Below are positions 1 to 5,270 of a DNA stretch of 13,712 nucleotides, piece by piece. The position numbers were made by a program, and so were the translations under genes. The stretch is from JAICUY01 sp035708065. GTDB lineage: Bacteria; Chloroflexota; Limnocylindria; QHBO01. Numbering within the stretch: position 1 is the first letter of the stretch; each line of letters begins with the position of its first letter. The notes below the pieces were generated by a model. The model ran no database searches. It saw only the letters and a program-made list of their open reading frames with translations, and was not told the DNA's origin. The stretch is from the NCBI GenBank assembly GCA_035708065.1, contig DASSTC010000041.1, positions 1-13,712 on the forward strand, given 5' to 3'.

Positions 1-1
1 G

Positions 2-94
2 GGCCCGGCCGACGTAGCGGCCATGCGCGCCATCAAGCGTGCCCTCGACCCGCGCGGGATCCTCAACCCGGGCGTGATCCTGCCCGAGGGATAG
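2..94 (+). CDS. C-terminal end of an FAD-linked oxidase (GlcD/D-lactate dehydrogenase type), 5' truncated
   Basis: Only the last 30 codons lie in the window. In the frame ending with TAG at 92-94 they read ...MRAIKRALDPRGILNPGVIL-PEG. The 'K-x-x-LDP-x-GILNPG' ending is the hallmark C-terminus of FAD-linked oxidases of the glycolate oxidase/D-lactate dehydrogenase/alkyldihydroxyacetonephosphate synthase superfamily (family knowledge). The exact substrate cannot be told from the tail. The stop codon directly abuts the stop of the convergent minus-strand gene, with no bases between them (TAG then CTA at 92-97), so there is no room for a dedicated terminator. Confidence 0.8.
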   Translation, partial: GPADVAAMRAIKRALDPRGILNPGVILPEG

Positions 95-1501
95 CTAGGA
101 GGCTTCGCTGCCTCGGCGGGGCCTCGCGTAGCGCAGCGGCAACTCGGGGAGCGGCCTCGGATCGGGATCCGGCTCGCAATCGCCGGACAGCGTGGAGCAT
201 CGGTACGTCCAGCGCGGGCCTTCCTCGGCGATGGCGGCGAGGGCGTCGGCCGCCCGGTCGACGTCTTCGCGGGTGGTGCCCAGGCCGAAGCTCATCCGTG
301 CGGCACCGGGCAGGTGCGGATGCTCGCCGCGCCTGGTGGCGTCGATCAGCGAGTCGGCCTCCGGGCGGTCGACGTGGAGCAGCTCGATCATCAGCGGGTG
401 CGCGCAGAAGCAGCCGTGCCGTACGCCGATCCCGTGCTCGGCCGACAGGATCGCCGCGAGCTCGTCGTACCCGTACCCGTCCAGGTTGAAGGTGAACAGC
501 CCGACGCGCGGGTGATCGGCGTTCCAGATGCGGTAGTGCTGCCAGCCGCGGATGGCGTTGAACCGGTCACGCGCGTAGCGCCACAGCTCGTGCTCCTGGT
601 CGGCCAGGCGCTGCATCCCCGCGGCGGCCAGCGTGTCGCAGGCGACGCCGAGTGCCACCGCGCCGACCACGTTCGGCGAGCCTGCCTCCTGGCGGTCGGG
701 CATCTCCGCCCAGACGACCTCGTCGACCGTCACCAGCTTCACCGCGCCGCCACCGCGCAGGAACGGCTCGCCGGCATCCAGCCAGTCCGGCGGACCGATG
801 AGCACGCCGGCCCCGTACGGGGCGTACAGCTTGTGCCCGGACATCGCCAGGTAGTCGACCCCGAGCGCCTGCATGTCGATCGGCGCATGCGGCGCCAGCT
901 GCGCGGCATCCAGCAGCACACGCGCGCCATACCGATGCGCCAGGGCCGTCACCGCCTCGATCGGCACGATCTCGCCGGTCACGTTCGAGGCGCCGGTGAT
1001 CGCCACGAGCGTGGCCTCGGCACTGCCGTCGTTGAGCGCCTCTTCCAGCCGGCCGAGCAGCTCCTCGGGCGACGCGGCGATCGGCAGGAAGACCGACGCG
1101 CACCGCTTCCAGGGCAGCAGGTTGGCGTGATGCTCGCCGGCGAAGCCGATGATCCGCGTCGTCTCGGGCAACGTCGATGCCATGAGGTTGATCGAATCGG
1201 TCGTGTTTCTGGTGAACACGATGCTGTCGTCGGTCCGCGCGTTGAAGAAGGCGCGAACGGCCTCGCGGGCGCCCTCGTACGCGGCGGTCGCCGCGCGCGA
1301 CTTGAACCCGGCGCCGCGGTGCACGCTGCTGTACCAGGGCATGAACTCCGCGACGGCGTCGGCGACCGTCTGCAGCGCCGGCGCGCTGGCCGCGTAGTCG
1401 AGGTTGACGTAGCGCACCGTCTCGCCGGTGACGAGCGGCACCTGCGCGTCCTGCCCGACCAGGCGGAGGCTCTCGGCCTGCATGCGCGCATCGTACGTCA
1501 C
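95..1501 (-). CDS. SufS/CsdA-like class V aminotransferase (probable cysteine desulfurase)
   Basis: A 468-residue PLP enzyme of the class V aminotransferase fold. Matches to the SufS/CsdA family, numbered from the GTG at 1501, are: GEHHANLLPW near residue 123; the cofactor Asp in LLDAAQ at 198; SGHKLYAPYGAG with the PLP-binding Lys at 224; and GVRHGCFCAHPLM, where the second Cys (366) occupies the place of the SufS persulfide Cys in 'RTGHHCAMPL'. The predicted role is sulfur or selenium mobilisation from (seleno)cysteine in the cytoplasm. A neighbouring Cys (364) gives an unusual CFC. The last ~35 residues are a Pro/Arg-rich tail. The open frame extends upstream to 1666, but that part overlaps the preceding gene out of frame. 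GTG 1501, 4 nt after that gene's TGA, is preferred, and ATG 1483 is possible. It is last in the tauE/hypothetical/aminotransferase group. A non-desulfurase class V enzyme is the main alternative. Confidence 0.82.
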   Translation of the reverse strand: MTYDARMQAESLRLVGQDAQVPLVTGETVRYVNLDYAASAPALQTVADAVAEFMPWYSSVHRGAGFKSRAATAAYEGAREAVRAFFNARTDDSIVFTRNTTDSINLMASTLPETTRIIGFAGEHHANLLPWKRCASVFLPIAASPEELLGRLEEALNDGSAEATLVAITGASNVTGEIVPIEAVTALAHRYGARVLLDAAQLAPHAPIDMQALGVDYLAMSGHKLYAPYGAGVLIGPPDWLDAGEPFLRGGGAVKLVTVDEVVWAEMPDRQEAGSPNVVGAVALGVACDTLAAAGMQRLADQEHELWRYARDRFNAIRGWQHYRIWNADHPRVGLFTFNLDGYGYDELAAILSAEHGIGVRHGCFCAHPLMIELLHVDRPEADSLIDATRRGEHPHLPGAARMSFGLGTTREDVDRAADALAAIAEEGPRWTYRCSTLSGDCEPDPDPRPLPELPLRYARPRRGSEAS

Positions 1502-1505
1502 GCTG

Positions 1506-1922
1506 TCACCCGTCCGGGGCTGGTGCCTCGTCCCACAGCCCGCGCCACGGACCGGTGAGCACGTCGAGGTCGTTCGGGTCGATGAGATCCGCGACGACCG
1601 TAGCGCCCACGGCATCCAGGACCATGGGGGCGGCGCGAGCCGCAGCTTCGGCCGGCGTGATGTCACGGCCGTAGCCGGCGATCAGGGGGCCGCCGGCGAA
1701 CCAGTCGTTGAGCCATGCCTCGACTTCCCGCTGGGCGGCGCCCAGCTCGCGCTGCCGGCCGCCGTCGATCGCCGCCTGGCGCATCGTCAGGCGCGCGCGT
1801 CGGCGGTCCGGGGCATCGGCGTCGAACGTGGCCAGGAACATGGCCATCTCGTGCGTGACATGCTCCACTCGTTCGAGGAGCTCGTCGACCTGGAGCTGGT
1901 TCGGTCCGAACTCGTTGTGCAT
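1506..1922 (-). CDS. Hypothetical protein, 138 aa
   Basis: I do not recognise this protein. It starts at ATG 1922 behind an AGGAG (1935-1931) at 8-nt spacing, and the AGGAG overlaps the stop codon of tauE. This translational arrangement supports the start and cotranscription. The protein is soluble, with no signal peptide or membrane segment. Residues about 10-30 and 45-75 look helical and charged (VDELLERVEHVTHEMAMFL; RRARLTMRQAAIDGG), followed by an acidic, Trp-containing end (GPWRGLWDEAPAPDG). It has no cysteines, so it is not itself a sulfur carrier. Its place between a sulfite/organosulfonate-type exporter and a cysteine-desulfurase-like enzyme, with gaps of 11 and 4 nt, suggests a role in the same process. 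That is inference only. Confidence 0.75.
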   Translation of the reverse strand: MHNEFGPNQLQVDELLERVEHVTHEMAMFLATFDADAPDRRRARLTMRQAAIDGGRQRELGAAQREVEAWLNDWFAGGPLIAGYGRDITPAEAAARAAPMVLDAVGATVVADLIDPNDLDVLTGPWRGLWDEAPAPDG

Positions 1923-1933
1923 CGGTCTGGCTC

Positions 1934-2683
1934 CTAGGGCACGAGGATGATCTTGAGGCCTGCCAGGATCAGCACCAGGCCGAGGGCTCGCCGTACGCCC
2001 TGCGGCGTGAGGCGCCGCGCGCCGAGCTCGGCCCCGATCATCCCACCGCCCGCCACGGCGAGCAGCCACAGTGGCAGCCCGGCGGGCAGCGCCGTCACGC
2101 CCAACGTGCCGATGTTCCCCGCCAGCCCGCTGATCGAGTTCGCCAGGATGAATGCGGCCGAGGTGCCGGCGGCGTATCGGACTCCGGCCCAGCCGAGCAT
2201 GACCATCAGCGGCGTCAGGAAGATGCCGCCGCCGGTTCCGGTCAGGCCGGCGAGCAGGCCGAGCACCACGCCGGCGACGAGCGCCTGCCACCAGGCCGCC
2301 CGGGGCGCGAACTCGTCACTGGCGCGCGAGGCGACCGCCAGGAAGCGGAACCCTGCCCACAGCAGGACGAGCCCGACCAGCGGTCGGTAGATCTCGCCGG
2401 GCAGCTGCACCGCTCCGCCGACGAACGCTGCCGGCACCGAGCCGACCAGGAACGGCAGCAGCGCCCTCGGCTTGACGAAACCGGCACGGGCGAACCGCGC
2501 CGTGACCAGCGTCGCAACGAGGATGTTCAGCACCAGCGCGGTCGGCTTCATGACCGCCGGGTTGATCCCGACGAGCGCCATCGCCGCCAGATAGGCCGAT
2601 GCGCCGGCATGCCCCACCGATCCGTAGAGGATCGCGGCCGCCGCGAACAGCAGGGCAAGGAGCAGGGAGATGGGCTCAAGCAT
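1934..2683 (-). CDS. TauE/SafE family membrane transporter (sulfite/organosulfonate exporter type)
   Basis: A 249-residue integral membrane protein with about eight hydrophobic segments and the internal duplication typical of TauE/SafE (DUF81). The first half carries LYGSVGHAGASAYLA and the second half LLAGLTGTGGGIFLTPLM, the paired Gly-rich motifs of this family. Length matches the usual ~250 residues. Family members export sulfite, sulfoacetate or related anions, or are uncharacterised; the substrate here is not determined. I chose ATG 2683 because hydrophobic residues begin at once (MLEPISLLLALLF) and the much longer upstream open frame is charged, non-family sequence. GTG 2692 is an alternative. 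No Shine-Dalgarno is visible. A CAGAAT on the minus strand at 2699-2694, 10 nt before the ATG, could be the -10 of a leaderless transcript. Downstream genes follow at 11 and 4 nt. Confidence 0.85.
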   Translation of the reverse strand: MLEPISLLLALLFAAAAILYGSVGHAGASAYLAAMALVGINPAVMKPTALVLNILVATLVTARFARAGFVKPRALLPFLVGSVPAAFVGGAVQLPGEIYRPLVGLVLLWAGFRFLAVASRASDEFAPRAAWWQALVAGVVLGLLAGLTGTGGGIFLTPLMVMLGWAGVRYAAGTSAAFILANSISGLAGNIGTLGVTALPAGLPLWLLAVAGGGMIGAELGARRLTPQGVRRALGLVLILAGLKIILVP

Positions 2684-2791
2684 GCGTGGCACGATTCTGA
2701 CGTGCCGCCGAGGACTCAGGCGGCGCACGACGTAACGCTTCCGCCGGGACCCCGTATGCGACTCGGGGCCGGTTTGACGACGCAGTTCGAG

Positions 2792-2821
2792 CGTTAACGG
2801 TTCGTGTGGCGGACCGTAACG
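2792..2821. promoter_or_regulatory. Imperfect inverted repeat, possible operator upstream of tauE
   Basis: The arms CGTTAACGGT and ACCGTAACG are complementary except for one unpaired A, with an 11-nt centre. The site is about 110 bp upstream of the tauE start and is AT-richer than its surroundings. It could be a repressor/activator site for the minus-strand tauE group or a chance hairpin. No known regulator consensus is claimed. Confidence 0.25.
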
Positions 2822-2955
2822 TCGCGATGGCATGCTGTACCGCCGCGCGTCAGAGATACCGGGTGCGGTGGGCGTCGATAGCCCATGCGCCGGTGCGCGG
2901 GGCGGCCCGGTCCGATGACATTGGCCCATCGGCGACGAGGCTCGGCTTCGGCGGC

Positions 2956-2973
2956 CCGCTCCCCCGGAGGCGG
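2956..2973 (-). terminator. Weak GC hairpin after the flavoprotein gene
   Basis: CCGCTCC (2956-2962) and GGAGGCGG (2966-2973) pair with one bulged base around a 3-nt loop. The hairpin lies 39 bp past the stop codon of the minus-strand flavoprotein. There is no T-tract, so an intrinsic terminator is only a possibility. Confidence 0.2.
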
Positions 2974-3012
2974 CGAAGTTGTCCGTTCGATGGCCCGGCG
3001 CGACTGTCGGTT

Positions 3013-4368
3013 CTAGAGCTCCCGAGACGCCCGGATGAAGAGCGACCCCATGACCCGTGCGACCGTCGGAAAGGCGTGGATCGTGTCGCCCAGGACGTCG
3101 ATCGGCGTCTCGGCCTTCACCGCCAGCACCGCCTCGTGGACCGTCTCGGACACGCCCGGCCCGGCGAGAAACGCCCCGAGCAGCGTCCGGCGGGCGCGAT
3201 CGACCACGATCGTGACGTGCCCTTCGCTCTCCGAGACGTAGCCCTTGGCCGCCGTCGCCAGGTCCGCCGTCAGCTCCACGGCGTTCAGCCCACGTTCCCG
3301 CGCCTCCTCGAGCAGCAGACCCACCGATGCGGTCTCCGGGTCGGTGTACGTCGCGCGCGGGATCGCGCGCAGGTCCGGCACGACGTCCTCGCCAAGCGCC
3401 AGGCGCGCCGCCATCTCGCCCTCGTAATGTGCGAGGTGGGTGTGCAGCTCCGGGCCGGCGATGTCGCCGGCGACCCATACCCCGTCGGCGATCTTCAGGT
3501 TTTCGTTGCGCACCTGCCCGCCGTCCACCGCCACGCCGATCGACCCCAGGTCGAGGTCGGCCAGCGGGACCTCCCGGCCGATCGCCACCAGGATGGCGTG
3601 CGCATCCAGCGTCGAGCCGTCGTCGAGCACGACCCGGGCGGCGCCACGGTCACCGCGTTCGGCGCGGACCGCCCGACGGCCGAGACACAGCCGCACGCCG
3701 TCGCGTTCGAGCGTCTTGGCCAGCAGCTCCGAGCTGCGCGGATGGTCGCGGTCGTTGATCCGGTCACGCGGGTGCACGATCGTCGTCGGCACGCCGTAGC
3801 GCGCGAACACCTGTGACAGCTCCACGCCGGTCGGGCCGGCGCCCAGGATGAGCAGGCTCTCCGGCAGGTCGCGCGTGCCGGTTGCCTCGCGGTTCGTCCA
3901 CGGGCCCACCTCGGCAAGGCCCGGCAGGTCCGGCATGCGACCGTGCGAGCCGACGGCGAGCACGACGGCATCGGCTTCGAGCTCGCGCGCGCCATCATCG
4001 GTCGCCACCGTGAGCCGATGCGGACCGGCGAAGCGCGCGGTTCCCCGGATGACCGTCGCGCCCGCATCGGTCAATGCGCGAACGTGGCTCGAGTCGTCGG
4101 GCCAGTCCGTCCGCTCGCGGTTGATCATCCAGTCGCGGAAGTCGCTGGCCTTCGGCCAGGGGTAGTCGCCTCCGGCGTGATGGACCGATGCGGCATGCAG
4201 CAATGCCTTCGACGGCATGCATGCCCAGAACGGACACGACCCGCCGAACAGCTCGCGGTCGACGACGGCGACCGAGGCGTCACGGCTGCGCGCGTACTGC
4301 GCCGCCGCCTCGCCGGCGGCACCGGCGCCGACGACCACGATCTGATAGCGCTCCACGCCCGCCATCAT
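3013..4368 (-). CDS. Pyridine nucleotide-disulfide oxidoreductase (MerA/lipoamide dehydrogenase-like flavoprotein)
   Basis: A 451-residue flavoprotein of the two-dinucleotide-binding-domain type, which moves electrons from NAD(P)H through FAD. Visible features: FAD motif VVVGAGAAGEAA at 11-22; redox pair in GGSCPFWACMPSK with Cys45 and Cys50 in the normal CX4C spacing; NAD(P)-binding LLILGAGPTGVE at 172-183; second FAD contact VWVAGDIAG at 297-305; and the dimerisation domain from about 335. In lipoamide dehydrogenases the C-terminus carries a catalytic His-Glu pair (HAHPTLxE). Here it reads HAFPTVAR, so both positions are replaced (Phe433, Arg438). The local 'FPT' looks more like mercuric reductase, but the C-terminal Cys pair and N-terminal metal-binding domain of MerA are absent. 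The 'C-x-[FY]-W-A-C' variant occurs in uncharacterised actinobacterial relatives (from memory). The start is ATG 4368 or 4365, with no clear Shine-Dalgarno. A His-rich small gene lies 77 bp upstream. The substrate is unknown. Confidence 0.85.
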   Translation of the reverse strand: MMAGVERYQIVVVGAGAAGEAAAQYARSRDASVAVVDRELFGGSCPFWACMPSKALLHAASVHHAGGDYPWPKASDFRDWMINRERTDWPDDSSHVRALTDAGATVIRGTARFAGPHRLTVATDDGARELEADAVVLAVGSHGRMPDLPGLAEVGPWTNREATGTRDLPESLLILGAGPTGVELSQVFARYGVPTTIVHPRDRINDRDHPRSSELLAKTLERDGVRLCLGRRAVRAERGDRGAARVVLDDGSTLDAHAILVAIGREVPLADLDLGSIGVAVDGGQVRNENLKIADGVWVAGDIAGPELHTHLAHYEGEMAARLALGEDVVPDLRAIPRATYTDPETASVGLLLEEARERGLNAVELTADLATAAKGYVSESEGHVTIVVDRARRTLLGAFLAGPGVSETVHEAVLAVKAETPIDVLGDTIHAFPTVARVMGSLFIRASREL

Positions 4369-4388
4369 GCCGGCGCGGTCAAGGTGCC

Positions 4389-4450
4389 GTGGGGCGTCGG
4401 GCGTAGGGCGTCAGGCTTCAGGCGTCGAGCGTGGGGCGTCAGGCGTCAGG
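4389..4450. repeat. Degenerate short tandem repeat (GGCGTCAGG/GGCGTCGGG units)
   Basis: About seven variants of a 9-10 bp unit sit side by side: GGGCGTCGG, GGCGTAGG, GGCGTCAGG, CTTCAGG, GGCGTCGAG, GTGGGGCGTC, AGGCGTCAGG. The 10-mer GTGGGGCGTC occurs exactly twice, at 4389-4398 and 4431-4440. The array fills the gap between the flavoprotein start and the His-rich gene and overlaps that gene's stop codon (4446-4448). It may arise from slippage; no function is evident. Confidence 0.7.
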
Positions 4451-4619
4451 CCGCGTCGTGCTCGTCCCAGTGGTCGCCGTGCTTGGCGTGCCAGTGGCCG
4501 TCATGCTCGTAGTCGTCGTGCCCCTCGTGCCGCCTCGTTTCGTGGCCGCAGCCCAGGTTGTGCACGTGGCCGTGCTCGCCCTCGTGTCTCGTGCAGGGCT
4601 GGTTCGCCGTCTGGTCCAT
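4446..4619 (-). CDS. Small His-rich, probable metal-binding protein (57 aa)
   Basis: A 57-residue hydrophilic peptide starting at ATG 4619, preceded by GAGGAG (4631-4626) at an ideal 6-nt spacing, which argues strongly for translation from this codon. It contains 13 His (at 12, 16, 18, 20, 26, 31, 34, 39, 42, 44, 47, 50 and 54), two Cys (9, 24) and many Asp/Glu. The pattern is HGHVH-x4-CGH, then H-x2-H-D-D-Y-x-HDGHWH, then HGDHWDEH. From memory, a widespread uncharacterised family of short proteins has the same 'H-x-CGH ... HxDYxHDGHxHxxHGDHxDDH' layout and is sometimes near zinc or cation transporters; this would be a member. Binding of Zn, Ni, Cu or Co in the cytoplasm is inferred. There is no signal peptide or membrane segment. 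The next gene downstream is a MerA-like flavoprotein, so a shared metal-handling role is possible but unproven. Confidence 0.8.
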   Translation of the reverse strand: MDQTANQPCTRHEGEHGHVHNLGCGHETRRHEGHDDYEHDGHWHAKHGDHWDEHDAA

Positions 4620-4789
4620 GTCGCTCTCCTCGTCGTTCTGGTGCAACCGGATGAGCAGAGCCGATGCCACGGCAAGCGCCCGGTATTTCGGTCAACCGCT
4701 CACGGATGTATCGCGGGTTGGGACGAGTGACAAGTGACCGCGATTCGGCGGGCTTCCTGGCGTCAGACGTGCCGCTGGCTGAAGCCGAT
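4620..4789. other. Leader/promoter region of the His-rich gene
   Basis: There is no gene here. On the minus strand TTGTCA (4733-4728) followed after 15 bp by GATACA (4712-4707) is a weak promoter candidate. The spacing is short and the -10 is poor. A TTGACC lies at 4695-4690 without a convincing partner. Beyond about 4740 the sequence runs into the first 157-bp repeat. Confidence 0.3.
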
Positions 4790-4946
4790 CCCGCCGAGCG
4801 GGCGTATCGGCCAATGAGCCACTCAGCAGCGGCCGGAGCCAGCCGTTCGACGGCCGTTTGTCCCGCCTGCTGAGCGTATCGGCCAACGAAGGGCGCGCGA
4901 ACGCCCCACCAGCTTGGATGCCTGGCCGATATGCCCGCTGGGCGGG
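4790..4946. repeat. 157-bp element with 24-bp imperfect inverted ends, copy 1
   Basis: The left end (4790-4813) is CCCGC-N3-GCGGG followed by CGTATCGGCCA. The right end (4923-4946) is its reverse complement with 22 of 24 positions matching by hand count. Each end contains a nested 5-bp palindrome around a 3-nt loop. A third TATCGGCCA, followed by ACGAA, lies inside (4878-4890), and a GCCGT-TCG-ACGGC hairpin lies at 4842-4854. Copy 1 aligns along its whole length with copy 2, offset by 305 bp. No open frame is conserved between copies in a convincing way. It resembles a MITE-like or structured intergenic repeat. Confidence 0.8.
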
Positions 4947-4973
4947 AACGCGGCGAAAGCAACAGGCCCTGCG

Positions 4974-5057
4974 TCAGGCAGGGGACGTCGGCAGGACCGG
5001 CACGCCGCCCAGCCACACGTGCCGCGGCCTGCGCTGCGAATGGACAAACCCAGCGCG
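4974..5057 (-). pseudogene. Decayed 3' end of a second hutI-like gene
   Basis: On the minus strand, the ~27 codons ending at TGA 4976-4974 translate to GFVHSQRRPRHVWLGGVPVLPTSPA (with a few residues before). The end of the intact hutI reads AFALHLGDVRPHQVWVGGVSVLPVAA. Over the core (RPxxVWxGGVxVLP) 10 of 14 residues are identical and both stop within one residue of each other. Both tails sit just past a copy of the 157-bp repeat (27 and 18 bp beyond). No similarity is seen further upstream, and there is no start codon or other amidohydrolase motif, so this is a fragment. It is best explained by an old tandem duplication of [repeat + hutI 3' end], or by loss of a hutI paralogue. Confidence 0.65.
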
Positions 5058-5094
5058 AGGCACCGTTCGCGTGGAGAACGGCCGATCCATCGGT

Positions 5095-5252
5095 CCCGCT
5101 GAGCGGGCGTATCGGCCACGAAGCCACCCGAGAGCGGCCTGAGCCAGCCGCTCGATGGCCGCATGCCCCTCCTGGCTGACTGTATCGGCCAACGAACGGC
5201 GTACCAAGGCCCCGCCAGCCTGGCTGCGTGGCCGATACGCCCACTGGGTGGG
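5095..5252. repeat. 158-bp element with 24-bp imperfect inverted ends, copy 2
   Basis: The left end (5095-5118) is CCCGC-TGA-GCGGG plus CGTATCGGCCA. The right end (5229-5252) is the complementary form, matching at 20 of 24 positions. The right-end hairpin is CCCAC-TGG-GTGGG where copy 1 has CCCGC-TGG-GCGGG. Both sides of the stem changed so that pairing is kept, which hints at selection on structure. An internal TATCGGCCAACGAA is at 5183-5196. It lies 18 bp past the hutI stop codon. The right hairpin is followed by AAAA on the plus strand and preceded by TTTT on the minus strand, so it is not a standard terminator for either. Confidence 0.8.
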
Positions 5253-5270
5253 AAAACGGTCGCGCGGGGT

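Larger units (their letters stand above)
2684..3012. other. 329-bp intergenic region upstream of tauE with an inverted repeat
   Basis: No credible gene lies between the flavoprotein stop (3013) and tauE (2683). Open frames run through it in several phases, but their translations are Arg/Gly/Pro-rich and unlike any family. It contains an imperfect inverted repeat, CGTTAACGGT (2792-2801) and ACCGTAACG (2813-2821), separated by 11 nt. Another GTAACG lies at 2733-2738. There is also a GC hairpin at 2956-2973. It probably holds the end of the flavoprotein transcript and the promoter region of the tauE group. Confidence 0.5.

Noticed and set aside
314..1558. 414-codon plus-strand frame
   Set aside because: It is antisense to the aminotransferase, with Arg/Val/Asp/Gln-rich translation typical of a GC-rich opposite strand.
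1502..1666. N-terminal extension of the class V aminotransferase open frame
   Set aside because: It overlaps the 138-aa gene out of frame. Family similarity begins only after residue ~75 of the long frame, so GTG 1501 is preferred.
2684..3478. N-terminal extension of the tauE open frame
   Set aside because: It runs antisense-free but out of frame into the flavoprotein gene, is Arg/Gly/Pro-rich, and TauE proteins are ~250 residues, as given by ATG 2683.
2806..3816. 336-codon plus-strand frame
   Set aside because: It is antisense to the flavoprotein gene with no motif or ribosome-binding site.
4620..4670. Longer start (ATG 4670) for the His-rich protein
   Set aside because: It would translate through the GAGGAG ribosome-binding site. 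ATG 4619 has ideal spacing and the conserved-looking pattern begins after it.
4790..5252. CRISPR array
   Set aside because: There are only two long diverged repeats with inverted ends, no regular 25-40 bp repeat/spacer pattern and no cas gene.
5240..5260. Intrinsic terminator for hutI at the CCCAC-TGG-GTGGG hairpin
   Set aside because: For minus-strand transcription the T run precedes the hairpin instead of following it; on the plus strand the run is A. It belongs to the repeat.
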